Assembly (NCBI GenBank): GCA_964016885.1
Contig: OZ024759.1
Coordinates: 9,714,831-9,778,830 of the forward strand
From: Eledone cirrhosa
Lineage: Eukaryota; Mollusca; Cephalopoda; Octopoda; Eledonidae
DNA length: 64,000 nucleotides
Direction: 5' to 3'
The notes beneath the pieces are model-generated. The model was not told where the DNA came from. It made no database searches and saw only the letters and a list, made by a program, of their open reading frames with translations. Every line of letters starts with the position of its first letter. The first letter of the stretch is position 1. Positions 21,447-34,244 of this stretch are shown one piece after another. Position numbers and translations under genes: made by a program.

Positions 21447-21485
<39 letters not shown>
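21320..21485. repeat. Duplicated LINE-tail snippet plus (TA)n
   Basis: CATCATCGTTTAACATCCAT and TTTTCCATGCTAGCATAATA occur twice (21348 and 21407), separated by ATATAT runs. 21190-21319 holds nothing recognised. Confidence 0.8.
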
Positions 21486-21490
<5 letters not shown>

Positions 21491-21950
21491 CATCATCACT
21501 GTTTTACGTCCATTCTTCCACGCTAGCATGAGTTAGACGGGTTGTCTTGTTGTGGGCAGTGTCCAGTCGGCTGACCTTGTCTTGCTCATACGGGAACTGA
21601 TTCTGGCTTGGTTTCTACAGCTGGATGTCCTTCCTAACACCAACCTCATTTACAGTAAGTGGTGGGTGCTTTTTTGCTGTGGTGCCTACACGTCCACTTT
21701 ACAGTGTGGGCTGGGTGATTTTTTGCTGTGGTGCCTACATGTCCACTTTACAGTGTGGGCTGGGTGGTTTTTTGCTGTGGTGCCTACACGTCCACTTTAC
21801 AGTGTGGGCTGGGTGGTTTTTTGCCGTGGCACCTCCACGACCACTTTGCAGTGGGAGGGGGTGGGGGCATATTGTCTATATGCTTCAGCTTGTAGCCGTG
21901 GGAAGTCGGGTCTTCTGTATTACTGCGTGACGCCAGAGGTCACGGTCCTG
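21486..21950 (-). mobile_element. RTE-like LINE tail with internal about 60-bp repeats
   Basis: Reverse orientation, starting (CATCAT)n and TTTTACGTCCATTCTTCCAC. The segment GTGGTGCCTACACGTCCACT recurs three to four times between 21660 and 21830, so the 3' UTR itself carries a tandem unit. It ends with GCTTCAGCTTGTAGCCGTGG, the start of the UTR after the ORF stop. Confidence 0.8.
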
Positions 21951-22010
21951 TGTCATATATATATATATATATACATACATATACATATACATATATACAT
22001 ATACATATAC

Positions 22011-23610
22011 AATAAAGCAGATGGACCAGGTCATGAAAGTAACAGAAAGAGTCATTGTTGATTAGGGACCGGGTAAATCTAGATGAGATACAGTTCTGAT
22101 TTGGGTTAGGCAAAAGCACCACTGATGCTCTCTTCCTTGTGAGGCAGTTACAGGAAAAGTACCAAGCTAAAAGTAAGCCGCTCTACCTGTCATTTGTCGA
22201 TCTGGAAAAAAACCTTTGACAGAGTGCCTCATGCCATAATTTGGTGGGCTTATTAGAAAACTATAAGTAGATGAATGGCCTGTGAAAGCTGTACAAGTTT
22301 AACAATGACTGTAGCGAGGAATTTAACATACAGGTCAGTGTCCACCAGGGCTCTGTTCTTAGCCCTCTCCTGTTTATTATAGTACTGCAGGCTATAACAG
22401 AGGAGTTTAAGACTGGATGCTCATGGGAACTTCTGTATGCGGATGATCTTACACTCACAACTGAATCTATGATGAAACTAAAGAAGAAATTCCAAACATG
22501 GAAGCAGGGACTAGAAAGAAGAGGTCTCAAAGTCAACCTGACAAAGACTAAGGTCCTAGTAAGTAGAAGAGAAAACAGAACCCAACTCCCCTCGGGGAAA
22601 TGGCTTTGCTCAGTATGTAAGAAAGGTGTAGATAGAAATTCCATCCTCTGCCCCATATGCAAACTATGGGTACACAAGAGATGTAGTGGGATCTCAGGAA
22701 GCTTAGCTAAGTATGTAGACTTTACAAGTAGCAGCTGCACCGGGACAGCAAGCAGCAAACGGCCACAGGAAACAAGCATTATCAAATTCTGGGAGGGCTC
22801 TGTAGAAACAGTAGACAGCTTCTGTTACTTAGGTGACCGAATTAGCAGCAGAGGTGGGTGTTCTGAAAGTACAGTAGCCAGGGTAAGAATGGGGTGGAAG
22901 AAGTTCAAGGAGCTAGCTACAAAAGGCTTTGCACTCAAAATGAAAGGCAGACTGTATGATGTGTGCATACGAACAGCAATGCTACATGGTAGTGAGATCT
23001 GGGTGCTGTGTGCAGAAGACTTGCGTAGATTAGAAAGAAACGAAGCCTGCATGCTCCGATGGATGTGTAATAGTAATATACATGAACGGCAAAGCATAAA
23101 CAAACAGAGAGTGACTGGGCATAGGAGGAGGTTGTGTTGGTATGGACATGTGATGCGTATGAAGGATGACAGCTGCATAAAAAGGGGCAGAGCACTAGAA
23201 GTCAATGGAAGCCTTGGAATGAGGAGACCCAAGAAAACTTGGGATGAGGTGATAAAAGCTGACCTTACCCAATTGCACCTCTCAAAAGCAGTGACAAAGG
23301 ACCAAGATCTCTGGTGTTACGCAGTGATACAGAAGACTTGACTTCCCACGGGTACAGGCTGAAGTTGAAGCATATATACAGTATGCCCCTATCCCACCCC
23401 ACACTCCCACATGTAGTGTCACAACAAAAAGCACCCAGTCCACACTGTAAATGAGGTTGGCTTAAGGAAGGGCATCCAGCTGTAGAAACCAAGCCAAAAT
23501 CAGTTCTGTATGCATAAGACATGGTCACCTGACCTGGTATTGCCCACAACAGGATAACTCGTCTAACACATGCTAGCATGGAAAAGTGGACGTTAAATGA
23601 TAATGATGAT
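22011..23610 (+). pseudogene. RTE-like LINE copy, RT to 3' tail, broken
   Basis: The copy begins inside the RT domain (MDQVMKVTE at about 22018) and has several frameshifts and stops before 22469. From there one open frame (22469-23341) runs through a C2-C2-H-C-C2 zinc finger (CSVCKKG ... [17 protein letters not shown]), [23 protein letters not shown] and RRPKKTWDEV. The tail to 23610 ends (GATGAT)n. The subfamily differs from the 7.8-kb copy (KKFQTWKQGL, ETSIIKFWEGS) and groups with the 34.2-kb copy. Confidence 0.85.
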
Positions 23611-23621
23611 AATTATATATA

Positions 23622-23633
23622 TATGGAGAGGAG

Positions 23634-23690
<57 letters not shown>
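23622..23690. repeat. (GA)n microsatellite
   Basis: Some 60 bp of GA directly downstream of the exon 3 donor (minus-strand sense), 10 bp from the splice site. Confidence 0.95.
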
Positions 23691-23691
<1 letters not shown>

Positions 23692-23700
23692 TCAGCTCAC

Positions 23701-25634
23701 CATTTGGACATAGCCATAAACTGGACCCCACAAATTAACTCGTGCTTCCCATCGATCAGCTTCAGAGTAATCAAAGGAGAAGTTACCACATCCTTTCAGA
23801 TTCTTATAATCATAAGAGACAGCCATTGCTCTCTCCATAACACTTGCAGGTCCATAAAGAGCCAGATTGTAATCACGCATAATTCTCTTTTCGTTTCCAC
23901 GATCTTCAAAGTAACCAAATTTACCGCTCATATCTCCCATAGGATATTGACTTGGAGATCCTTGTTCAATAGAAGGTAAACTCTCTGGAGGAATATCAAA
24001 AGGATTCCAGATTGATGCAAGTGCTGACTTGGAGCAAGATTGATGACTATCTTCAACAGCAGGATTAGAATAAATTGCCCATGAATTTATCCCTTTGTTC
24101 AAGCCATTCATATCTATATCGACAACGGTTGGGTCAAACTCTGTTTCTTGTAGAAAACTTATTTTACCCTGAATCTGAGTTTTAGTTTCAATCAAATGAT
24201 GCATTGTTGCTCTGTAAGGCCAGTGGCGATAGATTGTTGCACAGGCAAGTCTGTTCTGCCTATTTGTATCAAATATAACTATAGACCTTCCTTCTACATT
24301 GTAAGGTCCATGTAATGGTAAGAAAGTTGTAGTCATAAATGTTTTCTTCGCTGGTTGTCTTTTAGCTCCAGATCGAATCTGAATTCCTCCCAAACGTTTC
24401 ATTGTATCTCCGACTGCACAATGGAAACCCCGTTCCCGACTGCACGTTTCATTATACTGTCCGTCTAAACGAAGATTAAAAGGGTTGTAGACATTTCCTG
24501 TAGAACTGCATCTTCGTGCACTGTCCTTGTCATTCCAATCAGTTGATTCCCGTTCGGCAATTTTCCATGCGTGGTCTAAAGTTGGTCCAGATCCATCACT
24601 GTAATCTAATTCAAAATAGATTGATGTATCCGACATATGATTCGATTTACTTTGTCTCAGCATCATATAACCAAATACTGGGTACCAAAATTTAGCCATG
24701 AGAATAACTGTGTCATCTGGGTAATTAACATTGGCACAAAACCAGCGACTGCTGTCTTTTCTGTGAACAACAAAAGATCTTCCAATTATGCTATATTCTT
24801 CAAAAAGTGGTAAATTCCAGTCCCAGTAGATATCTGAGAAGCTATCACGTCCGTCCAATGTTCCAAATTTGCCACTTAAGTCTCCTACTTCATATTGGTC
24901 GTTAGTACCGTTTCCAGAGGGGGGCGATACACTTCTCTGTACTTGAAATGGATTCCAGTGACCAGAGACTTCATCGGCAGAACATTGGTCATTTAGTGAG
25001 ATACGTTGAGGAACAGGGTAGATATGTATATGATAACCTGAGGCACGATCGTTCAGGTCTTGGAACTTTACATGAAGAATTGTTGGGTCATAAGGTGAAT
25101 CTTGTTCAAAACGTATAGAACCGTAAGCTCCTTCGCCTTCAAAGTAGACATGTGCCGTTTTACGGTTGTATTCTTGTATGAAACTACATGCAATCACTTC
25201 ATCATTATCGTCAACAATTCCAACCCATTTACCAATCAGGTTGTCCGTGCCAGTTAACCAAATATTTGCTTCCACCCAAGCATCTCTGGCATCATAAGGT
25301 AACTTACCGACAGGTAAGAGAGGAAGATGACCAAGGCGTTGTCGGGGTTGGTAGCGGGATTTCAATGAACGACACATTTTAGAAGATTCTGTTTCACTAG
25401 TTGGTTGGAAGAAATACCATTTATAAGCAGAACGATGCTGGGGTCCAGGTGCAAGATAATAGAGATCGGAATAAATAGTTGTATAGTTAGATTGCTCATG
25501 CTGCCGGAAAATTATACGACCACCGATGGAATTTTGAAGACGTGCATAGGCAGTCACATGATGTCCTTTAAACATGATAGTGGCACAAGCTGGATCTTTT
25601 ACAGACCTGTTTGGCTTCAGGAGAAGAGTGTAAC
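23701..25634 (-). CDS. Exon 3 of Cu-only SOD repeat protein (main 1.9-kb exon)
   Basis: Acceptor GTTTCAG|GT (ctg at 25635-25637); donor ATG|GTGAGC at 23700. 644 codons plus two bases, no stop. It encodes four SOD-like units. The second complete one is the best conserved: GYHIHIYPVP (HxH at 25024-25032), GHWNPF (His at 24958-24960), YEVGDLSGKFG, NLPLFEEYSIIGRSFVVH (His at 24763-24765) and FCANVNY. These correspond to the four copper ligands of Cu/Zn SOD, while the zinc histidines are missing, as in extracellular Cu-only SOD repeat proteins (CSRPs). Flanking units keep the frame motifs (GRSIVIFD, ACATI, SIWNPF, GDMSGKFG) without the ligands. Likely role: secreted superoxide-metabolising or structural protein; the signal peptide is not in the window. 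Splice phases match exons 2 and 4. Confidence 0.92.
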
Positions 25635-25704
25635 CTGAAACATACCAGAAAATAATTTGATTTAGACTGAGGGGTAAAGAGGTATATCTCTGTATAGAAG
25701 TATC

Positions 25705-28700
25705 TTAACCTTTTACCATTTACATTACTCTATATATACTATTGTATTGTCACAGTAAAGGCTTTACCTCACATAATATCTCACATAACATTTACATTAC
25801 TCTATATATACTATTGTATTGTCACAGTAAAGGCTTTACCTCACATAATATCTCACATACCGTTTACATTACTCTATATATACTATTGTATTGTCACAGT
25901 AAAGGCTTTACCTCACATAATATCTCACATACCATTTACATTACCCTATATATACTATTGTATTGTCACAGTAAAGGCTTTACCTCACATAATATCTCAC
26001 ATACCATTTACATTACTCTATATATACTATTGTATTGTCACAGTAAAGGATTTACCTCACATAATATCTCACATACCATTTACATTACTCTATATATACT
26101 ATTGTATTGTCACAGTAAAGGCTTTACCTCACATAATATCTCACATACCATTTACATTACTCTATATATACTATTGTATTGTCACAGTAAAGGCTTTACC
26201 TCACATAATATCTCACATAACATTTACATTACTCTATATATACTATTGTATTGTCACAGTAAAGGCTTTACCTCACATAATATCTCACATAACATTTACA
26301 TTACTCTATATATACTATTGTATTGTCACAGTAAAGGCTTTACCTCACATAATATCTCACATACCATTTACATTACTCTATATATACTATTGTATTGTCA
26401 CAGTAAAGGCTTTACCTCATAATATCTCACATAACATTTACATTACTCTATATATACTATTGTATTGTCACAGTAAAGGCTTTACCTCACATAATATCTC
26501 ACATAACATTTACATTACTCTATATATACTATTGTATTGTCACAGTAAAGGCTTTACCTCACATAATATCTCACATAACATTTACATTACTCTATATATA
26601 CTATTGTATTGTCACAGTAAAGGCTTTACCTCACATAATATCTCACATACCATTTACATTACTCTATATATACTATTGTATTTTCACAGTAAAGGCTTTA
26701 CCTCACATAATATCTCACATAACATTTACATTACTCTATATATACTATTGTATTTTCACAGTAAAGGCTTTACCTCACATAATATCTCACATAACATTTA
26801 CATTACTCTATATATACTATTGTATTGTCACAGTAAAGGCTTTACCTCACATAATATCTCGCATAACATTTACATTACACTATATATACTATTGTATTGT
26901 CACAGTAAAGGCTTTACCTCACATAATATCTCACATAACATTTACATTACTCTATATATACTATTGTATTGTCACAGTAAAGGCTTTACCTCACATAATA
27001 TCTCACATACCATTTACATTACTCTATATATACTATTGTATTTTCACAGTAAAGGCTTTACCTCACATAATATCTCACATAACATTTACATTACTCTATA
27101 TATACTATTGTATTTTCACAGTAAAGGCTTTACCTCACATAATATCTCACATACCATTTACATTACTCTATATATACTATTGTATTTTCACAGTAAAGGC
27201 TTTACCTCACATAATATCTCACATAACATTTACATTACTCTATATATACTATTGTATTGTCACAGTAAAGGCTTTACCTCACATAATATCTCACATACCA
27301 TTTACATTACTCTATATATACTATTGTATTGTCACAGTAAAGACTTTACCTCACATAATATCTCACATACCATTTACATTACTCTATATATACTATTGTA
27401 TTGTCACAGTAAAGTCTTTACCTCACATAATATCTCACATAACATTTACATTACTCTATATATACTATTGTATTGTCACAGTAAAGTCTTCACCTCACAT
27501 AATATCTCACATAACATTTACATTACTCTATATATACTATTGTATTTTCACAGTAAAGGCTTTACCTCACATAATATCTCACATACCATTTACATTACTC
27601 TATATATACTATTGTATTGTCACAGTAAAGTCTTCACCTCACATAATATCTCACATAACATTTACATTACTCTATATATACTATTGTATTGTCACAGTAA
27701 AGTCTTCACCTCACATAATATCTCACATAACATTTACATTACTCTATATATACTATTGTATTGTCACAGTAAAGTCTTCACCTCACATAATATCTCACAT
27801 AACATTTACATTACTCTGTATATACTATTGTATTGTCACAGTAAAGGCTTCACCTCACATAATATCTCACATAACATTTACATTACTCTATATATACTAT
27901 TATATTTTTACAGTAAAGGCTTTACCTCACATAATACCTCACATAACATTTACATTACTCTATATATACTATTATATTTTCACAGTAAAGGCTTTACCTC
28001 ACATAATACCTCACATGACATTTACATTACTCTATATATACTATTGTATTTTCACAGTAAAGGCTTTACCTCACATAATATCTCACATAACATTTACATT
28101 ATATATACTATTGTATTGTCACAGTAAAGGCTTTACCTCACATAATATCTCACATACCGTTTACATTACTCTATATATACTATTGTATTGTCACAGTAAA
28201 GGCTTTACCTCACATAATATCTCACATACCATTTACATTACCCTATATATACTATTGTATTGTCACAGTAAAGGCTTTACCTCACATAATATCTCACATA
28301 CCATTTACATTACTCTATATATACTATTGTATTGTCACAGTAAAGGATTTACCTCACATAATATCTCACATACCATTTACATTACTCTATATATACTATT
28401 GTATTGTCACAGTAAAGGCTTTACCTCACATAATATCTCACATACCATTTACATTACTCTATATATACTATTGTATTGTCACAGTAAAGGCTTTACCTCA
28501 CATAATATCTCACATAACATTTACATTACTCTATATATACTATTGTATTGTCACAGTAAAGGCTTTACCTCACATAATATCTCACATAACATTTACATTA
28601 CTCTATATATACTATTGTATTGTCACAGTAAAGGCTTTACCTCACATAATATCTCACATACCATTTACATTACTCTATATATACTATTGTATTGTCACAG

Positions 28701-31700
28701 TAAAGGCTTTACCTCATAATATCTCACATAACATTTACATTACTCTATATATACTATTGTATTGTCACAGTAAAGGCTTTACCTCACATAATATCTCACA
28801 TAACATTTACATTACTCTATATATACTATTGTATTGTCACAGTAAAGGCTTTACCTCACATAATATCTCACATAACATTTACATTACTCTATATATACTA
28901 TTGTATTGTCACAGTAAAGGCTTTACCTCACATAATATCTCACATACCATTTACATTACTCTATATATACTATTGTATTTTCACAGTAAAGGCTTTACCT
29001 CACATAATATCTCACATAACATTTACATTACTCTATATATACTATTGTATTTTCACAGTAAAGGCTTTACCTCACATAATATCTCACATAACATTTACAT
29101 TACTCTATATATACTATTGTATTGTCACAGTAAAGGCTTTACCTCACATAATATCTCGCATAACATTTACATTACACTATATATACTATTGTATTGTCAC
29201 AGTAAAGGCTTTACCTCACATAATATCTCACATAACATTTACATTACTCTATATATACTATTGTATTGTCACAGTAAAGGCTTTACCTCACATAATATCT
29301 CACATACCATTTACATTACTCTATATATACTATTGTATTTTCACAGTAAAGGCTTTACCTCACATAATATCTCACATAACATTTACATTACTCTATATAT
29401 ACTATTGTATTTTCACAGTAAAGGCTTTACCTCACATAATATCTCACATACCATTTACATTACTCTATATATACTATTGTATTTTCACAGTAAAGGCTTT
29501 ACCTCACATAATATCTCACATAACATTTACATTACTCTATATATACTATTGTATTGTCACAGTAAAGGCTTTACCTCACATAATATCTCACATACCATTT
29601 ACATTACTCTATATATACTATTGTATTGTCACAGTAAAGACTTTACCTCACATAATATCTCACATACCATTTACATTACTCTATATATACTATTGTATTG
29701 TCACAGTAAAGTCTTTACCTCACATAATATCTCACATAACATTTACATTACTCTATATATACTATTGTATTGTCACAGTAAAGTCTTCACCTCACATAAT
29801 ATCTCACATAACATTTACATTACTCTATATATACTATTGTATTTTCACAGTAAAGGCTTTACCTCACATAATATCTCACATACCATTTACATTACTCTAT
29901 ATATACTATTGTATTGTCACAGTAAAGTCTTCACCTCACATAATATCTCACATAACATTTACATTACTCTATATATACTATTGTATTGTCACAGTAAAGT
30001 CTTCACCTCACATAATATCTCACATAACATTTACATTACTCTATATATACTATTGTATTGTCACAGTAAAGTCTTCACCTCACATAATATCTCACATAAC
30101 ATTTACATTACTCTGTATATACTATTGTATTGTCACAGTAAAGGCTTCACCTCACATAATATCTCACATAACATTTACATTACTCTATATATACTATTAT
30201 ATTTTTACAGTAAAGGCTTTACCTCACATAATACCTCACATAACATTTACATTACTCTATATATACTATTATATTTTCACAGTAAAGGCTTTACCTCACA
30301 TAATACCTCACATGACATTTACATTACTCTATATATACTATTGTATTTTCACAGTAAAGGCTTTACCTCACATAATATCTCACATAACATTTACATTATA
30401 TATACTATTGTATTGTCACAGTAAAGGCTTTACCTCACATAATATCTCACATAACATTTACATTACTCTATATATACTATTGTATTGTCACAGTAAAGGC
30501 TTTACCTCACATAATATCTCACATAACATTTAAATTACTCTATATATACTATTGCATTGTCACAGTAAATGCTTTACCTCACATAATATCTCACATAACA
30601 TTTAAATTACTCTATATATACTATTGTATTTTCACAGTAAAGGCTTTACCTCACATAATACCTTACATAACATTTACATTACTCTATATATACTATTGTA
30701 TTTTCACAGTAAAGGCTTTACCTCACATAATATCTCACATAACATTTACATTACTCTATATATACTATTGTATTGTCACAGTAAAGGCTTTACCTCACAT
30801 AATATCTCACATAACATTTACATTACTCTATATATACTATTGTATTGTCACAGTAAAGGCTTTACCTCACATAATATCTCACATAACATTTAAATTACTC
30901 TATATATACTATTGTATTGTCACAGTAAAGTCTTCACCTCACATAATATCTCACATAACATTTACATTACTCTATATATACTATTGTATTGTCACAGTAA
31001 AGTCTTCACCTCACATAATATCTCACATAACATTTACATTACTCTATATATACTATTGTATTTTCACAGTAAAGGCTTTACCTCACATAATATCTCACAT
31101 ACCATTTACATTACTCTATATATACTATTGTATTGTCACAGTAAAGTCTTCACCTCACATAATATCTCACATAACATTTACATTACTCTATATATACTAT
31201 TGTATTGTCACAGTAAAGTCTTCACCTCACATAATATCTCACATAACATTTACATTACTCTATATATACTATTGTATTGTCACAGTAAAGTCTTCACCTC
31301 ACATAATATCTCACATAACATTTACATTACTCTATATATACTATTGTATTTTCATGGTAAAGACTTTACTTCACATAATATCTCACATAACATTTACATT
31401 ACTCTATATATACTATTGTATTGTCACAGTAAAGGCTTTACCTCACATAATATCTCACATAACATTTACATTACTCTATATATACTATTGTATTGTCACA
31501 GTAAAGGCTTTACCTCACATAACATTTACATTACTCTATATATACTATTGTATTGTCACAGTAAAGGCTTTACCTCACATAATATTGAATCTATCAGATT
31601 TTTATATTATTTATTTTGAGAACAATACCTTAACATCAGTACGAGTGGTTAGTTATGGCTAGTTTGAGCAGAAAAAGTGAGAGAATTCTGGCCGGTTTAC

Positions 31701-31715
31701 ATGCTAAAGGGTTAA
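25705..31715 (+). mobile_element. TTAA-type MITE copy 5, 72-bp units expanded to 5.9 kb
   Basis: Left end TTAACCTTTTACCATTTACA at 25705; right end CATGCTAAAGGGTTAA at 31715, preceded by the core (CAGATTTTTATATTATTTAT, ACATCAGTACGAGTGG) and a shortened 44-bp unit. Between them lie about 82 units of 72 bp. It starts 71 bp from the acceptor of exon 3. Confidence 0.82.
25730..31590 (+). repeat. 72-bp satellite array with 2297-bp higher-order duplication
   Basis: Unit ATTACTCTATATATACTATT, GTATTGTCACAGTAAAGGC, TTTACCTCACATAATATCTC. Markers recur exactly 2297 bp apart: ACCGTTTAC at 25859 and 28156, AAAGGATTTACC at about 26045 and 28342, the 5-bp deletion ATTATATATACT at about 28098 and 30395. 2297 equals 32 units minus 7 bp, which the shared small deletions explain. 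A third, partial relative of the end of the block is at 30900-31340. 24-residue-periodic frames are artefacts. Confidence 0.93.
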
Positions 31716-31796
31716 GTCAATATGACGATCTCGATAGGAGAAGCGACAAGTAGTTTTAGCTTTGTTAGTCAATGGTTGTCAAAGACCTGATGTGAT

Positions 31797-31799
<3 letters not shown>

Positions 31800-31830
<31 letters not shown>

Positions 31831-31865
31831 TATATATATATATAGTGTGGTATATATATATATAT
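31800..31865. repeat. (TA)n with GTGTGGTATATA
   Basis: TA repeat with TAGTGTGGTATATATA motifs, the same theme as the large array at 36776-37830. Confidence 0.88.
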
Positions 31866-32220
31866 CATCATCATCATTGAACGTCTATCCTCCACGCTAG
31901 CATGGGTTTAGACGAGAATTGTCCCACTTGAGGCAAGATTGGTTGTCTCGCTCGTATAGGACTGTCTGGCAGGTTTTCTACAGCTGGATGCCCTTCCTAA
32001 CACCAACCACGTTTACAGTGTGGACTGGGAGGTTTTTACCGTGTTACCTACACGGCCACATTACAGCGTGGACTGTGTGTTTTTGTCGTGACACCTACAC
32101 GACTTCATTTATTTAGGACTGGATGTTGTGGTACCAACATAACTTTACAGAGAAAGGGGTGGTGTTGATGGGGTGGAAGGATGGAGTAGGGGTAGTGGGA
32201 GGGGTGTATATTTGGTTAAG
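31866..32220 (-). mobile_element. RTE-like LINE 3' tail (subfamily 2), reverse
   Basis: (CATCAT)n, TGAACGTCTATCCTCCACGC, CTGGATGCCCTTCCTAACAC and GGACTGTGTGTTTTTGTCGT match tails at 33200-33572 and 60410-60910. It ends at AGGTGCCTACTGACTGTAGG, which is the start of the UTR after the ORF in the other copies. Confidence 0.8.
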
Positions 32221-32267
32221 AGGTGCCTACTGACTGTAGGTTTCTCTATGTACATAGGCAAGGCGGG

Positions 32268-32348
<81 letters not shown>

Positions 32349-32400
32349 GAAAGAGAGAGAGAGAGAGTGTGTGGTGTATATATATATATATATATACACA
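32268..32400. repeat. (TC)n, (TA)n, (GA)n microsatellites
   Basis: About 65 bp of TC followed by TA, GA and TA runs; low complexity. Confidence 0.95.
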
Positions 32401-32525
32401 CTCACTGCCAGACAGTCCTATGCGAGCAAGACAATCACTCTTGCCTCAAGTGGGACTACCCCCGTCCAAACCCATGCAAGCGTGGAACACGGACGTTAAA
32501 CGTTGATGATGATGATGATGATGAC
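32401..32525 (+). mobile_element. RTE-like LINE tail end
   Basis: CTGCCAGACAGTCCTATGCG, CAAGCGTGGAACACGGACGT and (GATGAT)n: the last 120 bp of the subfamily 2 tail, forward orientation. Confidence 0.78.
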
Positions 32526-32687
32526 ACACACACACACAAATAATGAATTAAAACATACAAAATATGTTAAAATTTTGTGTTTCTCAATAAACAAGCTCAA
32601 TAGACTTTATCCAGAGCCATAATAACTAAATGAAATGATATATGTATATATATAAAGAAAAAGACCCATATATCGTATGAGAGACAG

Positions 32688-32719
<32 letters not shown>

Positions 32720-32725
32720 TATATA

Positions 32726-33571
32726 CAAAAGGTTTCTCTCTAAAAATAAAAGGCAGGCTGTATGATGCCTGCATACAAACAGCAATGCTACATGGCAGTG
32801 AGACATGAGCATTGTGTGCAGAGGATCTGCGCAGATTGGAAAGGAACGAAGCATGCATGCTCTGTTGGATGTGTAGTAGTAATATACCTGAACGGCAAAG
32901 CATAAATGAACTAAGTGAGGAATAAGAGGGATCAGATGCTGTTTACTGGAGAGAAGACTATGTTGGTATGGCCACTTGATGCGCATGAAAGACGACAGCT
33001 GTATAAAAAAGTGCAGGGCGATCAAAATAGACGGGTGTTATGGAGTAGGCAGACCCAGAAAAATCTGGGACGATCTGATAAATTCCGACCTCACACACTT
33101 ACACCTCTCTAAGACAATGTGACTGGACTGAGATCTTTGGCACTATGCAGTAATACAGAAGACACGTCTTGCCTAAGTACAAAGCGAAACCTACAGTCAG
33201 TAGGCACCTCTTAACCAAATATACACTCCCTCCCACTACCCCTACTCCATCCTTCCATCCCCATCAACACCACCCCTTTTTCTGAAAAGCTATGTTGGTA
33301 CCACAACATCCAGTCCAAACAAATGAGGTCGTGTAGGTGTCACAACAAAAAAAAAACACACAGTCCACGCTGTAATGTGGTCGTGTAGGTAACACTGTAA
33401 AAACCTCCCAGTCCACACTGTAAATGTGGTTGGTGTTAGGAAGGGCATCCAGCCGTAGAAAACCTACCAGACAGTCCTATACGAGCAAGACAACCAATCT
33501 TGCCTCGAGTGGGACAATTCTCGTCTAAACCCATGCTAGCGTCGAAAATGGACGTTAAACGAAGATGATGA

Positions 33572-33572
<1 letters not shown>
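32726..33572 (+). pseudogene. RTE-like LINE, C-terminal fragment and tail
   Basis: It starts directly after (TA)n with [20 protein letters not shown]. An in-frame TGA replaces the Trp of ETWAL at about 32806, and further shifts follow. RRLCWYGHLMRM- and GRPRKIWDDL-like sequences can be followed in changing frames to 33175. The UTR then runs to (GATGAT)n at 33572. Confidence 0.82.
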
Positions 33573-33626
<54 letters not shown>

Positions 33627-33802
33627 TTCAAAATATTTATAAATGAAGACGTTCACATAATCAAAATATATGTTTTATTATATATATTTCGGAGGTACTG
33701 TGGTGTTTTTTCAGTACGTCCTCATCAGATAAAATACATAAATTGATGTATGACATATCTCAACTGTGCTGATGGTCCAATTCCAGTCTTGGCAGTCTTT
33801 GG

Positions 33803-33849
<47 letters not shown>

Positions 33850-34042
33850 ATACTGTGTCTTTCATAATATATGATTAATATCATTGCAAGGTTCTCGTTA
33901 ATTTTTAATTATGTTACCTCTGTAACTATGTGTGTCTACATGTGTCTACACTCTTTACAAATTATCCCCTGTAATTGTTTGGTGAGTTTATTTTATATAT
34001 ATATATATATATACCACACTACATATATATATATATATATAT
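33573..34042 (-). mobile_element. Retroelement end segment with hammerhead and TA arrays
   Basis: TA runs at 33576-33620, 33804-33845 and 33995-34042 bracket unique-looking DNA. The only recognised item is the hammerhead at 33669-33740. 33846-33994 holds nothing identifiable. Confidence 0.45.
33669..33740 (-). ncRNA. Hammerhead ribozyme (type I), candidate 2
   Basis: On the minus strand: CTGATGA (33722-33728), a 10-position stem II with nine pairs (33712-33721 against 33691-33700), GAAA (33687-33690), two-pair stem III with a four-base loop, and triplet ATA with the cleavage base at 33679. Stem I pairs TTTTAT (33729-33734) with ATAAAA and TATG with CATA, with a 2-nt bulge. All core bases are present. 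The AU-rich stem I and III are weaker than in candidate 3. Confidence 0.65.
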
Positions 34043-34232
34043 AGGAACAAGTATGACCCCGACGGCAGAGCTCAAGGTGTTTCGACGGTTATTTCTGGAC
34101 TGGAAATAGCCGTCGAAACGGCTTGAGCTCTGCCGTCGGGGTCATACTTGTTCCTATTACCCACTCTACTACCCTAAGTATTGAGTACTTTGGTGCGTTA
34201 TGGTCCATCTGGTTCCTTACCACATTTCCTTC
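34043..34232 (+). mobile_element. GAAAC-hairpin element end with foldback (copy 2)
   Basis: GGAACAAGTATGACCCCGAC is mirrored by GTCGGGGTCATACTTGTTCC around 34043-34157 with an interrupted centre. It is followed by CCCACTCTACTACCCTAAGT and GTGCGTTATGGTCCATCTGG as at 7453-7665. Confidence 0.6.
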
Positions 34233-34244
34233 GTTTTATATATA

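Noticed and set aside
25742..31619. Proteins with 24-residue repeats (two of 555 residues)
   Set aside because: The 72-bp satellite has a period divisible by three and no stop in one frame; the two equal lengths simply reflect the 2297-bp duplication.
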